Source: Luteibacter aegosomatissinici (lineage in GTDB: Bacteria; Pseudomonadota; Gammaproteobacteria; Xanthomonadales; Rhodanobacteraceae). Taken from it: DNA of 64,000 nt. Positions 1-9,707 of the stretch are shown here, in pieces. Below the pieces are notes generated by a model. That model did not search any database, was not told where the DNA came from, and saw only the letters and a list, made by a program, of their open reading frames with translations. The stretch covers positions 1,054,001 through 1,118,000 of the forward strand of contig NZ_CP095742.1 in NCBI RefSeq assembly GCF_023078495.1, given 5' to 3'. Each line of letters opens with the position of its first letter. The first letter of the stretch is position 1. Position numbers and translations under genes: made by a program.

Positions 1-1
1 G

Positions 2-1090
<1,089 letters not shown>

Positions 1091-1096
1091 CCGTTC

Positions 1097-1191
1097 GTAG
1101 GCGCCCACCCTGTGGGCGACATCTTTCGCGATGAGGTAGCAGAGCCTATGGCTCTTTCGCGAAAGGCATCGCTCACAGGGTGAGCTCCTAC
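1097..1191. repeat. Two-armed GTAG palindromic repeat (type I)
   Basis: Starts GTAGGCGCCCACCCTGTGGG and ends with the inverted arm finishing in GCTCCTAC, with CGCGA/TCGCG inner arms. The same layout recurs at 2004, 9612, 54561 and 62126. This is a degenerate copy (GGCGCC in the left arm, TGAG in the right). It resembles the REPIN/SMAG families that RAYT transposases mobilise; no RAYT gene lies in the window. Confidence 0.85.
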
Positions 1192-1193
1192 GT

Positions 1194-1227
1194 AAAAAGA
1201 AACCCGCCGATCGGCGGGTTTCTTTTT
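1194..1227. terminator. Bidirectional Rho-independent terminator between murA and the DUF3108 gene
   Basis: A perfect palindrome of two 17-nt arms: A-rich start, AACCCGCCGA / TCGGCGGGTT core, T-rich end. It gives a GC hairpin with a U-tract on both strands and separates the convergent murA and DUF3108 genes. The distal arm overlaps the last bases of the DUF3108 stop codon. Confidence 0.93.
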
Positions 1228-1924
1228 ACTTGCCTTCGAACTTCACCAGCTCAAGCGTGAGGTCGCCACCATCCTTCTGTGCCAGCTTCACCGGCACCGG
1301 ATACTTGGCGGGTACGTACCACGCGCTGAAACCGCGGTCCTGATCGGTGCGATCCACGCGCGTCGCCTGGAACGTGCCGGCAGGGACCGTGATCTTCTCG
1401 CTGGCCGCGACCTTGAACGACTGCGTTTCGACGGATTGCTTCACGCCAACGGGGAACGTTGCGTCCTTTGCGCCACCGTGCAGCGCCACGCCCAGGGCGA
1501 GGGGCAGCGTGTTGCGCTCGACCATGCCCGCCGGAGCGGTGTAGTTGAAGGTCTTGCTGCCGTTATCGACCACGGTGACCGCGTTGCCATTCACCGTGAG
1601 TTCGCGGGTCTTTTCCTTGAACGCGCTCAGCTTGTACTTGTACGACACCGCCTGCGGTACCTTGCCGGCCCAGGTGAAGCGCGACACTTCCGAACTGTTC
1701 GCACCGAGCGCGGCGGCGAGGCCCGAGGTGCCCTGGGTGGTGTTGGTGTATTCGAACTGGCGATTGCCAGCCGATTTGAGTGTGAGCGTGGCATTGCCCA
1801 GCGGCGAGCCGCCCTGCAGCACGTTGTAGGTGGCGGTGAACGACTGCGGCACATCCGCGGCGAACGCGGCGGCGGGCAGGGCGAGGGCCAGGCCAAGGCT
1901 GGCGCGGAGGAGGGTGGTCTTCAT
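1226..1924 (-). CDS. DUF3108 domain periplasmic protein
   Basis: A 232-residue exported protein of unknown function. The start chosen is the ATG followed by a signal peptide (MKTTLLRASLGLALALPAAA, cleavage near AFA-AD); the frame continues upstream without a start that makes biological sense. The mature part is rich in beta-strand-like stretches (FTATYNVLQGGSPLGNATL; VPAGTFQATRVDRTDQ) as expected for DUF3108, a periplasmic beta-sandwich family. It lies downstream of purN on the same strand, with a GTAG repeat between them. The placement next to purM-purN fits what is common in Xanthomonadales, but gives no functional clue. Confidence 0.85.
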   Translation of the reverse strand: MKTTLLRASLGLALALPAAAFAADVPQSFTATYNVLQGGSPLGNATLTLKSAGNRQFEYTNTTQGTSGLAAALGANSSEVSRFTWAGKVPQAVSYKYKLSAFKEKTRELTVNGNAVTVVDNGSKTFNYTAPAGMVERNTLPLALGVALHGGAKDATFPVGVKQSVETQSFKVAASEKITVPAGTFQATRVDRTDQDRGFSAWYVPAKYPVPVKLAQKDGGDLTLELVKFEGK

Positions 1925-2003
1925 GCACCCGAGTTTAAACCGGGCGGCTGAACGCGGGGTCACCTGTGCGTGCGCCCGATGCCCCCCCAGATACCTCGCC
2001 CCT

Positions 2004-2098
2004 GTAGGAGCCCACCCTGTGGGCGACGCCGTTCGCGACCCCGCTGCAGGTCCTGTGACGACATCGCGAAAGATGTCGCCCACAGGGTGGGCTCCTAC
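2004..2098. repeat. Two-armed GTAG palindromic repeat (type I) overlapping the purN stop
   Basis: Near-perfect arms GTAGGAGCCCACCCTGTGGG at the left and the reverse complement at the right, flanking a short GC-rich spacer. The TAG stop of purN (minus strand) is the TAG inside the right-hand GTAGGAG arm. Confidence 0.92.
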
Positions 2099-2730
2099 AG
2101 GGCGGTGATGTCCAGCGGTGTGGTCAGGGGCGTGCCATCGAAGATGGGCTGGCCATTCCAGCGCAGGCGGCCGGTGGCGATGGCGCGGACCACGGCGGGC
2201 AGCAGCGTGTGTTCTTCGACCAGCAGTCGCTGGGCGAGGGTTTCTTCGGTATCCGCGGGGCCGACGGCAATGCGTGCCTGTGCGACGACGGGGCCGCCAT
2301 CGAGTTCGGCGGTGACGTAATGCACGCTGGCGCCGTGCTCGGTATCGCCGGCTTCGAGGCAACGGCGGTGCGTGTGCAAACCCTGGTACTTCGGCAGCAG
2401 GGAAGGGTGGATGTTGATCGCCCGGCCTTCCCAATCGGCGACCACGGCGGCATCGATGATGCGCATGTAGCCGGCGAGCACGAGCAGATCGGGCTTCGCC
2501 GCCGCCACCGCGCCGAACAGCGCGCGATCAAAGGACACGCGATCCGCATGATCCTTCGGGCTCATCGAGACCGTGGGGATGCCCGCATCACGCGCCACCT
2601 GCAACGCACCGGCCTTTGCCTTGTCGCTGCCCACCAGGACCATCTCGATCGGCAGCTGCGCCGCGATGAGCGCGGCCAGGTTGCTGCCGCGCCCGGAGGC
2701 GAGCGCGGCGACGCGCAGGGGGCGATCCAC
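2095..2730 (-). CDS. purN: Phosphoribosylglycinamide formyltransferase
   Basis: PurN formylates GAR with 10-formyl-THF in step 3 of purine synthesis. No ATG fits; the GTG eight bases after the purM stop gives 211 residues beginning VDRPLRVAALASGRGSNLAA, which matches the family length (212 in E. coli) and its N-terminal SGRGSN phosphate-binding loop. The catalytic block INIHPSLLPKYQGLHTHRR contains the expected Asn and His, and TAELDGGPVV contains the catalytic Asp. Co-transcribed with purM. The TAG stop is contributed by the GTAG repeat, so the last codons may have been reset when the repeat arrived. Confidence 0.95.
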   Translation of the reverse strand: MDRPLRVAALASGRGSNLAALIAAQLPIEMVLVGSDKAKAGALQVARDAGIPTVSMSPKDHADRVSFDRALFGAVAAAKPDLLVLAGYMRIIDAAVVADWEGRAINIHPSLLPKYQGLHTHRRCLEAGDTEHGASVHYVTAELDGGPVVAQARIAVGPADTEETLAQRLLVEEHTLLPAVVRAIATGRLRWNGQPIFDGTPLTTPLDITAL

Positions 2731-2738
2731 GAGCTGGC

Positions 2739-3776
2739 TCAGGCGATATGGACGCGCTCGTCGCCGCTGGCGGCAACGACCGAGCCGATGACCCACGACG
2801 AGAGGCCATGGGCGGCCAGGGCGGCCTTGGCGGCCTCCACCTGGCCCTTGTCGAGCAGCACGGTGAAGCCGATACCGCAGTTGAAGGTGCGCCACATTTC
2901 TTCGCGGGCCACGTTGCCTTCGCGCTGCAGCCACTGGAACACCGGCGGCAGTTCCCACGACGCGGCGTCGATGGAGAGGCCGAGGCCATCCGGCACGACG
3001 CGGATGATGTTTTCCTTCAGCCCACCGCCGGTGATGTGGGCCATGCCGTGCACATCGACCTTGCCAAGCAGCTCGAGGATCGGCTTGACGTAAAGGGTGG
3101 TCGGGGCCATGAGCGCATCGACGAGCTTCACGCCGCCCACGTCGGTATCCAGCGGCGAACCCGCGCGCTCCAGGATACGGCGGATCAGCGAATACCCATT
3201 GGAGTGCGGACCGGACGAAGCCACGCCCAGGATCACGTCGCCGGCCACGATCTTCGAGCCATCGTTCATCGCCGATTTCTCGACGGCGGCGACCGTGAAG
3301 CCGGCCAGGTCATACTCGCCCGGCGCGTACATGTCCGGCATTTCGGCGGTTTCGCCGCCGATCAGCGCGCAGCCTGCCAGCTCGCAACCGCGGGCGATGC
3401 CACCGACCACGGAGGCGGCGGTATCGACATCGAGCTTGCCGGTGGCGAAGTAGTCAAGGAAGAACAGCGGCTCGGCACCCTGGACCAGCACATCGTTGAC
3501 GCACATGCCGACGAGGTCGATGCCGATGGTGTCGTGGCGGCCCAGCTGCTGGGCCAGCTTCAGCTTGGTGCCCACGCCATCGGTACCGGAGACCAGCACG
3601 GGCTCCTTATAGCGGCCGGAAAGGTCGAACAGGCCGCCAAAGCCGCCCAGCCCGCCCATGACCTCCGGGCGGAACGTGCGCTTGACCATCGGCTTGATGC
3701 GCTCGACAAGGGCATTGCCGGCGTCGATATCGACACCCGCATCGCGGTAGGTGAGGGAGCCCTGGTCGGAGGACAT
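2739..3776 (-). CDS. purM: Phosphoribosylformylglycinamidine cyclo-ligase (AIR synthetase)
   Basis: PurM closes the imidazole ring of AIR in purine synthesis. The ATG chosen gives 345 residues starting [18 protein letters not shown], typical for the family; upstream in-frame codons are not family-like. Visible motifs are [15 protein letters not shown] (ATP/substrate loop), [11 protein letters not shown] and [11 protein letters not shown]. The gene is transcribed divergently from the DUF2066 gene, with about 130 bp between the starts, and leads into purN after 8 bp. Confidence 0.97.
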   Translation of the reverse strand: MSSDQGSLTYRDAGVDIDAGNALVERIKPMVKRTFRPEVMGGLGGFGGLFDLSGRYKEPVLVSGTDGVGTKLKLAQQLGRHDTIGIDLVGMCVNDVLVQGAEPLFFLDYFATGKLDVDTAASVVGGIARGCELAGCALIGGETAEMPDMYAPGEYDLAGFTVAAVEKSAMNDGSKIVAGDVILGVASSGPHSNGYSLIRRILERAGSPLDTDVGGVKLVDALMAPTTLYVKPILELLGKVDVHGMAHITGGGLKENIIRVVPDGLGLSIDAASWELPPVFQWLQREGNVAREEMWRTFNCGIGFTVLLDKGQVEAAKAALAAHGLSSWVIGSVVAASGDERVHIA

Positions 3777-3908
3777 AAGCGGTTCCGGCACTGATGGAAA
3801 CGCGCAATGATAGCAGCAAGCCGGCCCCCGGATTGGGCCCTGCACGCGCTTTGGATGGACGCCATGCCAAGGTTTGGGCAGACTTCCCGCCTCCCCAGCA
3901 GCGATGCC

Positions 3909-4901
3909 ATGACTATGCGCGCAGCCCGTTCACTCGCCTTCCTGATGCTTCTCCTGCTGGCCGCCGTCGGTCCGGCAGTGGCTCAGACCGCGATGTACAC
4001 GGTATCCGTACCGGTGCCGGACACCAGCGCGTCGGTGCGCGACCAGGCATTCGCCAACGGCCTGACCCAGGTCCTGGCCCGGGCGACCAACGGCGCGGAC
4101 CCGCGTACCAAGCCGGGTTACGCCGATGCCATGAAGCAGCCGGGCGGCCTCGTCCAGCAGTACCAGTACCAGCGCACGGGGGGTGCCAATGGCGCCCCGC
4201 TGGCGCTGGAGATCACCTTCGACCCGGGCGCCATCCGCCGGGTCCTGGCCGTGGGTGATGCGGCCGCAGCCGCCCCGAAGCCCCCGGTCCTTGTGATTGC
4301 CCACGACGCGGCAGGCAAGCTGCTGAACCTGCAGGACCTGGCTCCGCTGGCCCAGATGGCCGATGCCCGCGGCTACCAGATCGTGACGCCCAAGGCCGAT
4401 ACGCCGGTGGACGCCAAGGGGATCGCCGCGGGCGATACCTCTGCGGTGGCCGGGGTAGCGCGCCAATACAACACGGCCACGGTGCTGGTCGGCACGGTGC
4501 GCGATGACGGCACGGACTGGACCCTGGTGAATGCCGGCCGCGTCGCCAACTGGTCCGACAGCGGTGAAGCCCGCGCGGCGCTGCTAAGCAACGGCGCCAA
4601 CGCCATGGCCGACAAGCTCGACCGTTCGTTCGCGGCCAATGCGGGCGGCAGCACCAGCGGCAAGGTATGGGTGTCCGGGCTGCGCTCGGCGTCCGACTAT
4701 GCGGGCCTGCTGGCCACCTTCACCAACGATCCATCGGTGAAGACCGTCGTGCCGGTCGGTGCGACGGCCGATGGCGTGCTTTTCAGCGTGAGCGCCAGCG
4801 CCCCGCTGGCCCGCCTGGTGGCCGGTTACGCCGCCGGCGGCCATGTGCTGGCAGCGGATGCGCACGACGGCGCCGACCTTGCCGTTCGCTGGGTGCCCTG
4901 A
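3909..4901 (+). CDS. DUF2066 domain exported protein
   Basis: A 330-residue protein with a clear signal peptide ([20 protein letters not shown], cleavage around AVAQ-TA). The body, [20 protein letters not shown] onward, has the layout of the DUF2066 family: an N-terminal alpha/beta region, a TolB-like [20 protein letters not shown] segment and a C-terminal domain. The function is not known. ATG at 3909 is chosen; a second ATG at 3915 is also possible. Three bases separate its stop from the AI-2E permease, so it heads a DUF2066-permease-hda operon that is commonly seen beside purMN in this order. Confidence 0.85.
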   Translation: MTMRAARSLAFLMLLLLAAVGPAVAQTAMYTVSVPVPDTSASVRDQAFANGLTQVLARATNGADPRTKPGYADAMKQPGGLVQQYQYQRTGGANGAPLALEITFDPGAIRRVLAVGDAAAAAPKPPVLVIAHDAAGKLLNLQDLAPLAQMADARGYQIVTPKADTPVDAKGIAAGDTSAVAGVARQYNTATVLVGTVRDDGTDWTLVNAGRVANWSDSGEARAALLSNGANAMADKLDRSFAANAGGSTSGKVWVSGLRSASDYAGLLATFTNDPSVKTVVPVGATADGVLFSVSASAPLARLVAGYAAGGHVLAADAHDGADLAVRWVP

Positions 4902-4904
4902 CGC

Positions 4905-6065
4905 ATGACCCACGATAATTCGCGCCGCTGGCAGATGCTGGCGCTGGTCGGCCTCGTCATTTTCGTGATCTGGCTGCTGGCACCGGTACTCATGCCGTTC
5001 GCCCTCGCCGCGATGCTGGCTTACCTGGGCGATCCCCTCGCCGATCGCCTGCAGCGGCTCGGCATGGGCCGTACCTGGGCGGTGAGCATCGTGTTCACGG
5101 TCATCATCATCATTTTCGTCGGCGTCATGCTGTTGCTGGTTCCGCTTATCCAGCGCCAGGTGTCCAACCTGATCGATAACCTGCCGCATTACGTGGAGTG
5201 GGCGCGTACCGTGGCGCTGCCATGGGTACAGCAGCGCCTGCACCTGGAGCCGGATACGTTCGATACGGACAAGGTCCTGGCGGCCATCCGTGAGCACATC
5301 GGCTCGATCGGCAGCATTGCCGCGCGTGCCATCACCCGTGTGACCCAATCGGGCATGGGCATCATCACCTGGATGACCAACGCGGTGCTGATCCCGGTCG
5401 TCGCGTTCTACCTGCTGCGCGATTGGGACACGATGATCGCGCACATCCAGCGCCTTATCCCGCGCTCGGTGGAACCGACCGTGGTGCGCCTGTCGCGCGA
5501 GTCGGACCAGGTGCTCGGCGCCTTCGTCCGCGGCCAGTTGCTGGTGATGCTGGCCCTGGGCGTGTTCTACGGCCTGGCCCTTACCCTTGTCGGCGTCTCG
5601 ATCGGCCCGCTCATCGGCATGATCGCGGGCCTGCTCAGCTTCGTACCGTACCTCGGTTTCATGATCGGCTTCGTGGCCGCGCTGGTGGCTGCGCTGGTGC
5701 AGTACGGCGACTGGACCCACGTGATCCTGGTGGGCGTGGTGTTCACCATTGGCCAGTTGCTGGAGGGCTACGTGCTGGTGCCCCGCCTGGTGGGCGGCAA
5801 GATCGGCCTGCATCCGGTCGCGGTCATCTTTGCCGTGCTCGCGGGTGGCCACTTGTTCGGCTTCCTTGGCGTGCTGCTGGCGTTGCCGGCGGCCTCGGTC
5901 GTGGTCGTGCTGTTGCGTTACGTCTTCGCCCGGTATCGCGAAAGCGACCTGTACAGGGAGCCCGCCACGCCGGATGGTCCACAGACGCTCGATGTCGAAG
6001 TGGACGTCGACGTGGTTGTGAACGAACACCGGGGCAAGCCGCCGCTTCCTGACGACCGCCCATGA
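4905..6065 (+). CDS. AI-2E family (PerM/TqsA-like) inner-membrane transporter
   Basis: A 386-residue polytopic membrane protein. Hydrophobic segments occur at the N terminus (MLALVGLVIFVIWLLAPVLM and following), after about residue 150, and as a dense C-terminal block (LGVFYGLALTLVGVSIGPL, GVVFTIGQLLEGYVLVPRLV), the usual AI-2E exporter/PerM topology. The C-terminal tail is acidic with a run of DVDVDV. Substrate cannot be read from sequence; some family members export autoinducer-2, others act as Na+/H+ antiporters. Its TGA overlaps the ATG of hda (ATGA), implying translational coupling. Confidence 0.9.
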   Translation: MTHDNSRRWQMLALVGLVIFVIWLLAPVLMPFALAAMLAYLGDPLADRLQRLGMGRTWAVSIVFTVIIIIFVGVMLLLVPLIQRQVSNLIDNLPHYVEWARTVALPWVQQRLHLEPDTFDTDKVLAAIREHIGSIGSIAARAITRVTQSGMGIITWMTNAVLIPVVAFYLLRDWDTMIAHIQRLIPRSVEPTVVRLSRESDQVLGAFVRGQLLVMLALGVFYGLALTLVGVSIGPLIGMIAGLLSFVPYLGFMIGFVAALVAALVQYGDWTHVILVGVVFTIGQLLEGYVLVPRLVGGKIGLHPVAVIFAVLAGGHLFGFLGVLLALPAASVVVVLLRYVFARYRESDLYREPATPDGPQTLDVEVDVDVVVNEHRGKPPLPDDRP

Positions 6066-6757
6066 GTACGCAGTTGCCCCTCGCCCTGCGCTGGCCACGT
6101 CGCCAGCGCTTCGAACATTTCCATGCTGGCGAGAACGCGGCGGCGGTCGAGGCCGTGCGTGCTGCCGCCGCTGATGCGAGCGCGCCGTGGGTGTTTGTGT
6201 CGGGCCCGTTGGGCAGTGGCCGCACGCACCTGTTGGTAGCCGCCTGCCAGGCGGCCATCGATGCGGGCCTCAGCGCCCAGTACCTCCCGCTCGCGGGACT
6301 GCATGGCACGCGCGCCGCGGCGATCCGCGGCATGGCCGGCAGCGACCTTCTTGCTATCGACGACCTGGATGCCATCGCGGGCGATCCGGATGGCGAGCAT
6401 GCGCTGTTCGATACCTTCAACAGCTACAAGGCGGAGCACCGCACGTTGTTGTTCGCCGCCAACGTGGCGCCTGCCGCGCTTGGCATCGTCTTGCCCGACC
6501 TCCGCTCGCGGCTGGGCTCGCTGACGCAGGCGGTGTTGAAACCATTGAGCGATGCGGAACGCCGCCAGGCATTGCGCGCCCACGCCGCGGATCGGGCCAT
6601 CGAACTCGACGACACCGTGCTCGACTGGCTGTTCGCCCACCACGCGCGCGACCTTGGCGCGCTGCTGGACCTGCTCGATACACTCGATCGCGCGACGCTG
6701 GCGGCCCAGCGCCGCGTGACCGTGCCGTTTCTGAAGAACCTTCTCAAAACCGACTAA
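6062..6757 (+). CDS. hda: DnaA regulatory inactivator Hda
   Basis: Hda promotes hydrolysis of DnaA-bound ATP when tethered to the DNA-loaded beta clamp (RIDA), preventing re-initiation. At 231 residues it is a DnaA-like AAA+ domain without the DNA-binding domain IV. The N terminus carries a clamp-binding-type QLPLAL motif. The P-loop variant SGPLGSGRTHLL and the Walker B region LLAIDDLDAI are present. It starts inside the stop of the AI-2E gene and ends 4 bases into the convergent metallophosphoesterase gene. Confidence 0.93.
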   Translation: MSTQLPLALRWPRRQRFEHFHAGENAAAVEAVRAAAADASAPWVFVSGPLGSGRTHLLVAACQAAIDAGLSAQYLPLAGLHGTRAAAIRGMAGSDLLAIDDLDAIAGDPDGEHALFDTFNSYKAEHRTLLFAANVAPAALGIVLPDLRSRLGSLTQAVLKPLSDAERRQALRAHAADRAIELDDTVLDWLFAHHARDLGALLDLLDTLDRATLAAQRRVTVPFLKNLLKTD

Positions 6758-7755
6758 ACGTCGATCTCGTCCAGCAGCGTCATCTGCGACGGATCGTTGT
6801 TGCGCACGCCGTACACCTTCACCTTGCCGGCCTCACGCCAGTGCTCGACGATCAGGTAGGTGCGCTGCGATGCCGAGCCGCTGGTGAAGTGAGGCACGTA
6901 GCTCGCCCCACCGGTGCGGATGTGTTCCACGCCCATATCCTTGTGATAGTGCCCCGAGAAGATGGCTTTTACGCCTGCGGCAGCGGCCTTGGCCGCCAGA
7001 GAATTCGCTGCATCGCGCCAGGGCGCACGCCAGCCTTCGGGCTTGTGAACGTGGACGAAGGTGAAGCGCGCCCGCCCGCTCTCGATCGCCTTGCGTGACT
7101 GTTCCAGCACCCATTGGGTGGAGGGCGTCACGTTGTAGCTCTTAGGCTGCAACAGGCCGCCATACGTCGACATGTCCACGGCGTAATCGTGTGCGTTGTT
7201 GAGCTGAAGGTGGACGGTGTTTTTCCAGCCATCCGCCTTGAACGCATACGCCCAGCTTCCTTCGTTGATCACCCGGTTGCCTTCGGCGCGCGTTCGCAGA
7301 TCGAAGGCGAGAACGCGGTCGCCAAGGCTTTTTACATGCTGGGTCAGCAGGTCGAGCGAGCCGGTGGCGCAGTAGGCGAGGCGGCACGCGCTGTGGACCG
7401 TCAGGTTGTTTTCGTAATCGTGATTGCCCAGGCCGAAGTAGTAATTCTTGCCAAGGATGCCGAACAGGTCGTACATCACTTGGTGCTCGAACACGATGCC
7501 GTTGGACGTGAGATCGCCGTTGATGATGACGGGGATGGCCTGCAGCGGGTGCGCACGGCGGTATGCCGCGATGCTTTCGTACTGCTCGCGGACGAGCTTT
7601 TCGGCCAGCACGGGGTCGGTGTCGCCGCCGTTGTCGGTGACGTCCGTCCAGGGGTACTGCGGATCGGACGTGACCACCATGCGCTCAGGCGTTTCAGCCT
7701 GCGCTGCGGCAGTGAACAGGGTGGCCGCGAACAGGGCCAGGCGAATCGGGGACAT
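6754..7755 (-). CDS. Secreted calcineurin-like metallophosphoesterase
   Basis: A 333-residue exported phosphoesterase with signal peptide MSPIRLALFAATLFTAAAQA. Dinuclear metal-site motifs appear in order: SDPQYPW (degenerate first Asp motif), NGDLTSNG, GLGNHDYEN, FVHVHKP and FSGHYHKDMG. These match the calcineurin-like superfamily; the substrate is not predictable. It is preceded by a perfect 13-bp-arm palindrome 73 bp upstream of the start. It converges on hda with a 4-bp overlap of the two stop codons. Confidence 0.9.
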   Translation of the reverse strand: MSPIRLALFAATLFTAAAQAETPERMVVTSDPQYPWTDVTDNGGDTDPVLAEKLVREQYESIAAYRRAHPLQAIPVIINGDLTSNGIVFEHQVMYDLFGILGKNYYFGLGNHDYENNLTVHSACRLAYCATGSLDLLTQHVKSLGDRVLAFDLRTRAEGNRVINEGSWAYAFKADGWKNTVHLQLNNAHDYAVDMSTYGGLLQPKSYNVTPSTQWVLEQSRKAIESGRARFTFVHVHKPEGWRAPWRDAANSLAAKAAAAGVKAIFSGHYHKDMGVEHIRTGGASYVPHFTSGSASQRTYLIVEHWREAGKVKVYGVRNNDPSQMTLLDEIDV

Positions 7756-7827
7756 GGCACATTCCTTGTGTCATTGGGGGAGCGCGGCGTCGGCCGCGAA
7801 TGACACGTTAGCGAGGGAATGGCCGAG

Positions 7828-7856
7828 ATGGAATGAGGGCAATGCCCTCATTCCAT
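7828..7856. promoter_or_regulatory. Perfect 13-bp inverted repeat upstream of the metallophosphoesterase gene
   Basis: Arms ATGGAATGAGGGC and GCCCTCATTCCAT separated by AAT. It lies between the suhB stop and the metallophosphoesterase start, both on the minus strand. There is no T-run on the minus strand beyond it, so it looks more like an operator or RNA hairpin than a canonical terminator. Function is inferred only. Confidence 0.55.
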
Positions 7857-7879
7857 GTAAGCGAACACCTACAGCGCGA

Positions 7880-8683
7880 TCAGACGCCGAGCAGGCGTGG
7901 CGTGGCGTTGGCGCTGATGACTTCGGTCATCGCGGCAGCCACCTTATGGTTTCCGGCGACGATATTGCCGTTCTCCGGCAGGCCTTCACGGCCGGCAAAA
8001 TCGTTGTAGACGCCGCCTGCCTCGCGCACGAGCAGCGCACCGGCAGCCATGTCCCACGGCTGCAGGCCCGGCTCGAAGTAACCATCCAGGCGGCCCGCGG
8101 CCACGTAGGCCAGGTCGAGCGCGGCCGAGCCCATGCGACGGATATCTTCCGCCTCCTGGAGCAGGGCCTGGGTGATCTGCAGCTGCGATTCGAGGTGGTT
8201 GCGCACGCGGTACGGGTAGCCCGTGCCGAGCAGCGCACCGGCGATGCCATCGCGGCGGCCGACGCGGATGCGGCGATCGTTGAGGTAGGCGCCATCGCCC
8301 TTGCTGGCGGTGAACAGTTCATCGCGCAGCGGATCGAAGACGACGCCGTACACCGGCTCACCCTTTTCGACCAGGGCAATGGAGACGGAGAAGTGCGGGA
8401 TGCCGCGCAGGTAGTTATGCGTGCCGTCCAGCGGATCGATCACCCAGGTGAGCGGGCCCTTGCCGATCTGGCCCGATTCCTCGGCCATGATCGCGTGGGT
8501 GGGGTAGGCGCGGCGGAGTTCCTTGACGATCTCGGCTTCGGCGAGGCGATCGACCTCGGAGGCGAAGTCCATCCGCTGCTTCTCGACGACCGAAAGGCCT
8601 TCGATGCGATTCATGTAGCGCAGGATGATGTTTCCTGCAGAGCGCGCGGCGCGCGCCGCGACGTTGACGGCGGGTCTTGGCAT
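7880..8683 (-). CDS. suhB: Inositol-1-monophosphatase family protein SuhB
   Basis: A 267-residue Mg2+-dependent phosphatase. SuhB hydrolyses inositol phosphates and in E. coli also acts in rRNA transcription antitermination. The chosen ATG gives MPRPAVNVAARAARSAGNII, aligning with the SuhB N terminus; an earlier in-frame start would add an unusual extension. Metal-binding motifs are MAEESG, WVIDPLDGTHNYLRG and LQPWDMAAGALLVREAGG. Length equals that of E. coli SuhB. Divergent from trmJ. Confidence 0.95.
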   Translation of the reverse strand: MPRPAVNVAARAARSAGNIILRYMNRIEGLSVVEKQRMDFASEVDRLAEAEIVKELRRAYPTHAIMAEESGQIGKGPLTWVIDPLDGTHNYLRGIPHFSVSIALVEKGEPVYGVVFDPLRDELFTASKGDGAYLNDRRIRVGRRDGIAGALLGTGYPYRVRNHLESQLQITQALLQEAEDIRRMGSAALDLAYVAAGRLDGYFEPGLQPWDMAAGALLVREAGGVYNDFAGREGLPENGNIVAGNHKVAAAMTEVISANATPRLLGV

Positions 8684-8821
8684 GGGGATCGGCTTGGCAA
8701 AAGAACAGGGGAAGCGGTCGAAAGCCGCGTCGGTCGGGCAGTTTAACACCGGGGGCGCGTTCGCCCAAGTCACGGGCCGGTGTAGACTTTCCGGTCCCTA
8801 AAGAACCGGCTCCCCCTGTCC

Positions 8822-9604
8822 ATGGCCCTGCCGCCCCTCCACGACCGCTTCCGCTTTGTCCTGGTCAGGACCTCCCACTCGGGCAATATCGGCTCGGCGG
8901 CCCGCGCCATCCGGACCATGGGCTTCGATCGCCTGACCCTGGTCGCCCCGCACCGCTTTCCGGACCCGGAAGCCACCGCCCTGGCGGCGGGTGCGGATGA
9001 CGTACTCGGCCAGGCCGCGGTGGTGGACGATCTGGTGGCCGGCCTGGCGGGCACCACTTTCGCCCTGGGCTTGTCGGCCCGCCGCCGTGGCGTGAACCTG
9101 CCCGAGCTCGATCCGCGCGAAGGTGCCGCCCAGGCCATCGCCGCCGCCCGCAGGGGCGAAAACGTCGCCCTGGTGTTTGGCAACGAGCGTACGGGTCTGG
9201 AAAACGACGAGCTCTCGCGTTGCCACGCCATGGTCCGCATCCCCAGCGTGGACGATTTCAGCTCGCTGAACCTGTCGCAGGCCGTGCAGGTGGTCGCGTA
9301 CGAGATTCGTACGGCCCTGCTCGCGGACGAGGCGGCGGCCACGCCGGCCCCGGCGCAGGCCGAGGGCGAGGTGGACCCGGATGAAGTGCCCGCCGATGCG
9401 GAGCAGGTGGAGCGGTTCTTCACCCACTTGGGCGAGACCCTGGACGATATCGAGTTCCATAAGGGCCGCTCGCCGGTCACGATCATGCTGAAGCTGCGCA
9501 AGCTCTTCCTGCGCGCCCGCCCCGAGCTCCGCGAACTGCGCATCCTGCACGGCATCCTGGCCGATGCGCAGCGCATGGCTGGCCTGGCCAAAAAGCGCGA
9601 ATAA
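8822..9604 (+). CDS. trmJ: tRNA (cytidine/uridine-2'-O-)-methyltransferase TrmJ
   Basis: A SPOUT-class methyltransferase that 2'-O-methylates position 32 of tRNA. At 260 residues it shows the N-terminal VLVRTSHSGNIGSAARAIRT block and the knot motifs VALVFGNERTGLENDELSRC and RIPSVDDFSSLNLSQAVQVV. The C-terminal helical extension (HLGETLDDIEFHKGRSP...) is typical of TrmJ rather than of TrmL. The divergent trmJ/suhB arrangement is common in gammaproteobacteria. Confidence 0.94.
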   Translation: MALPPLHDRFRFVLVRTSHSGNIGSAARAIRTMGFDRLTLVAPHRFPDPEATALAAGADDVLGQAAVVDDLVAGLAGTTFALGLSARRRGVNLPELDPREGAAQAIAAARRGENVALVFGNERTGLENDELSRCHAMVRIPSVDDFSSLNLSQAVQVVAYEIRTALLADEAAATPAPAQAEGEVDPDEVPADAEQVERFFTHLGETLDDIEFHKGRSPVTIMLKLRKLFLRARPELRELRILHGILADAQRMAGLAKKRE

Positions 9605-9611
9605 AAAATGC

Positions 9612-9707
9612 GTAGGAGCCCACCCTGTGGGCGACAGTTTTTCACGGCAGCGCGACAGGACCTGTTCGTGCTCGCGAAAAACTGTCGCCCACAGGGTGGG
9701 CTCCTAC
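9612..9707. repeat. Two-armed GTAG palindromic repeat (type I) overlapping the ExoD-like gene stop
   Basis: Arms GTAGGAGCCCACCCTGTGGG (left) and the exact reverse complement (right), inner arms AGTTTTTC / GAAAAACT. This is one of the best conserved copies in the window. The TAG in the right arm is the stop codon of the neighbouring minus-strand gene. Confidence 0.93.

Noticed and set aside
1097-2098. Possible CRISPR array from repeated GTAGGAGCCCACCC motifs
   Set aside because: Repeats are dispersed, inverted and two-armed without regular spacers; no cas genes.
1226-2434. Extended 402-codon version of the DUF3108 protein
   Set aside because: The extra N-terminal part is an out-of-frame read of purN and a GTAG repeat; the signal peptide start at 1924 is clear.
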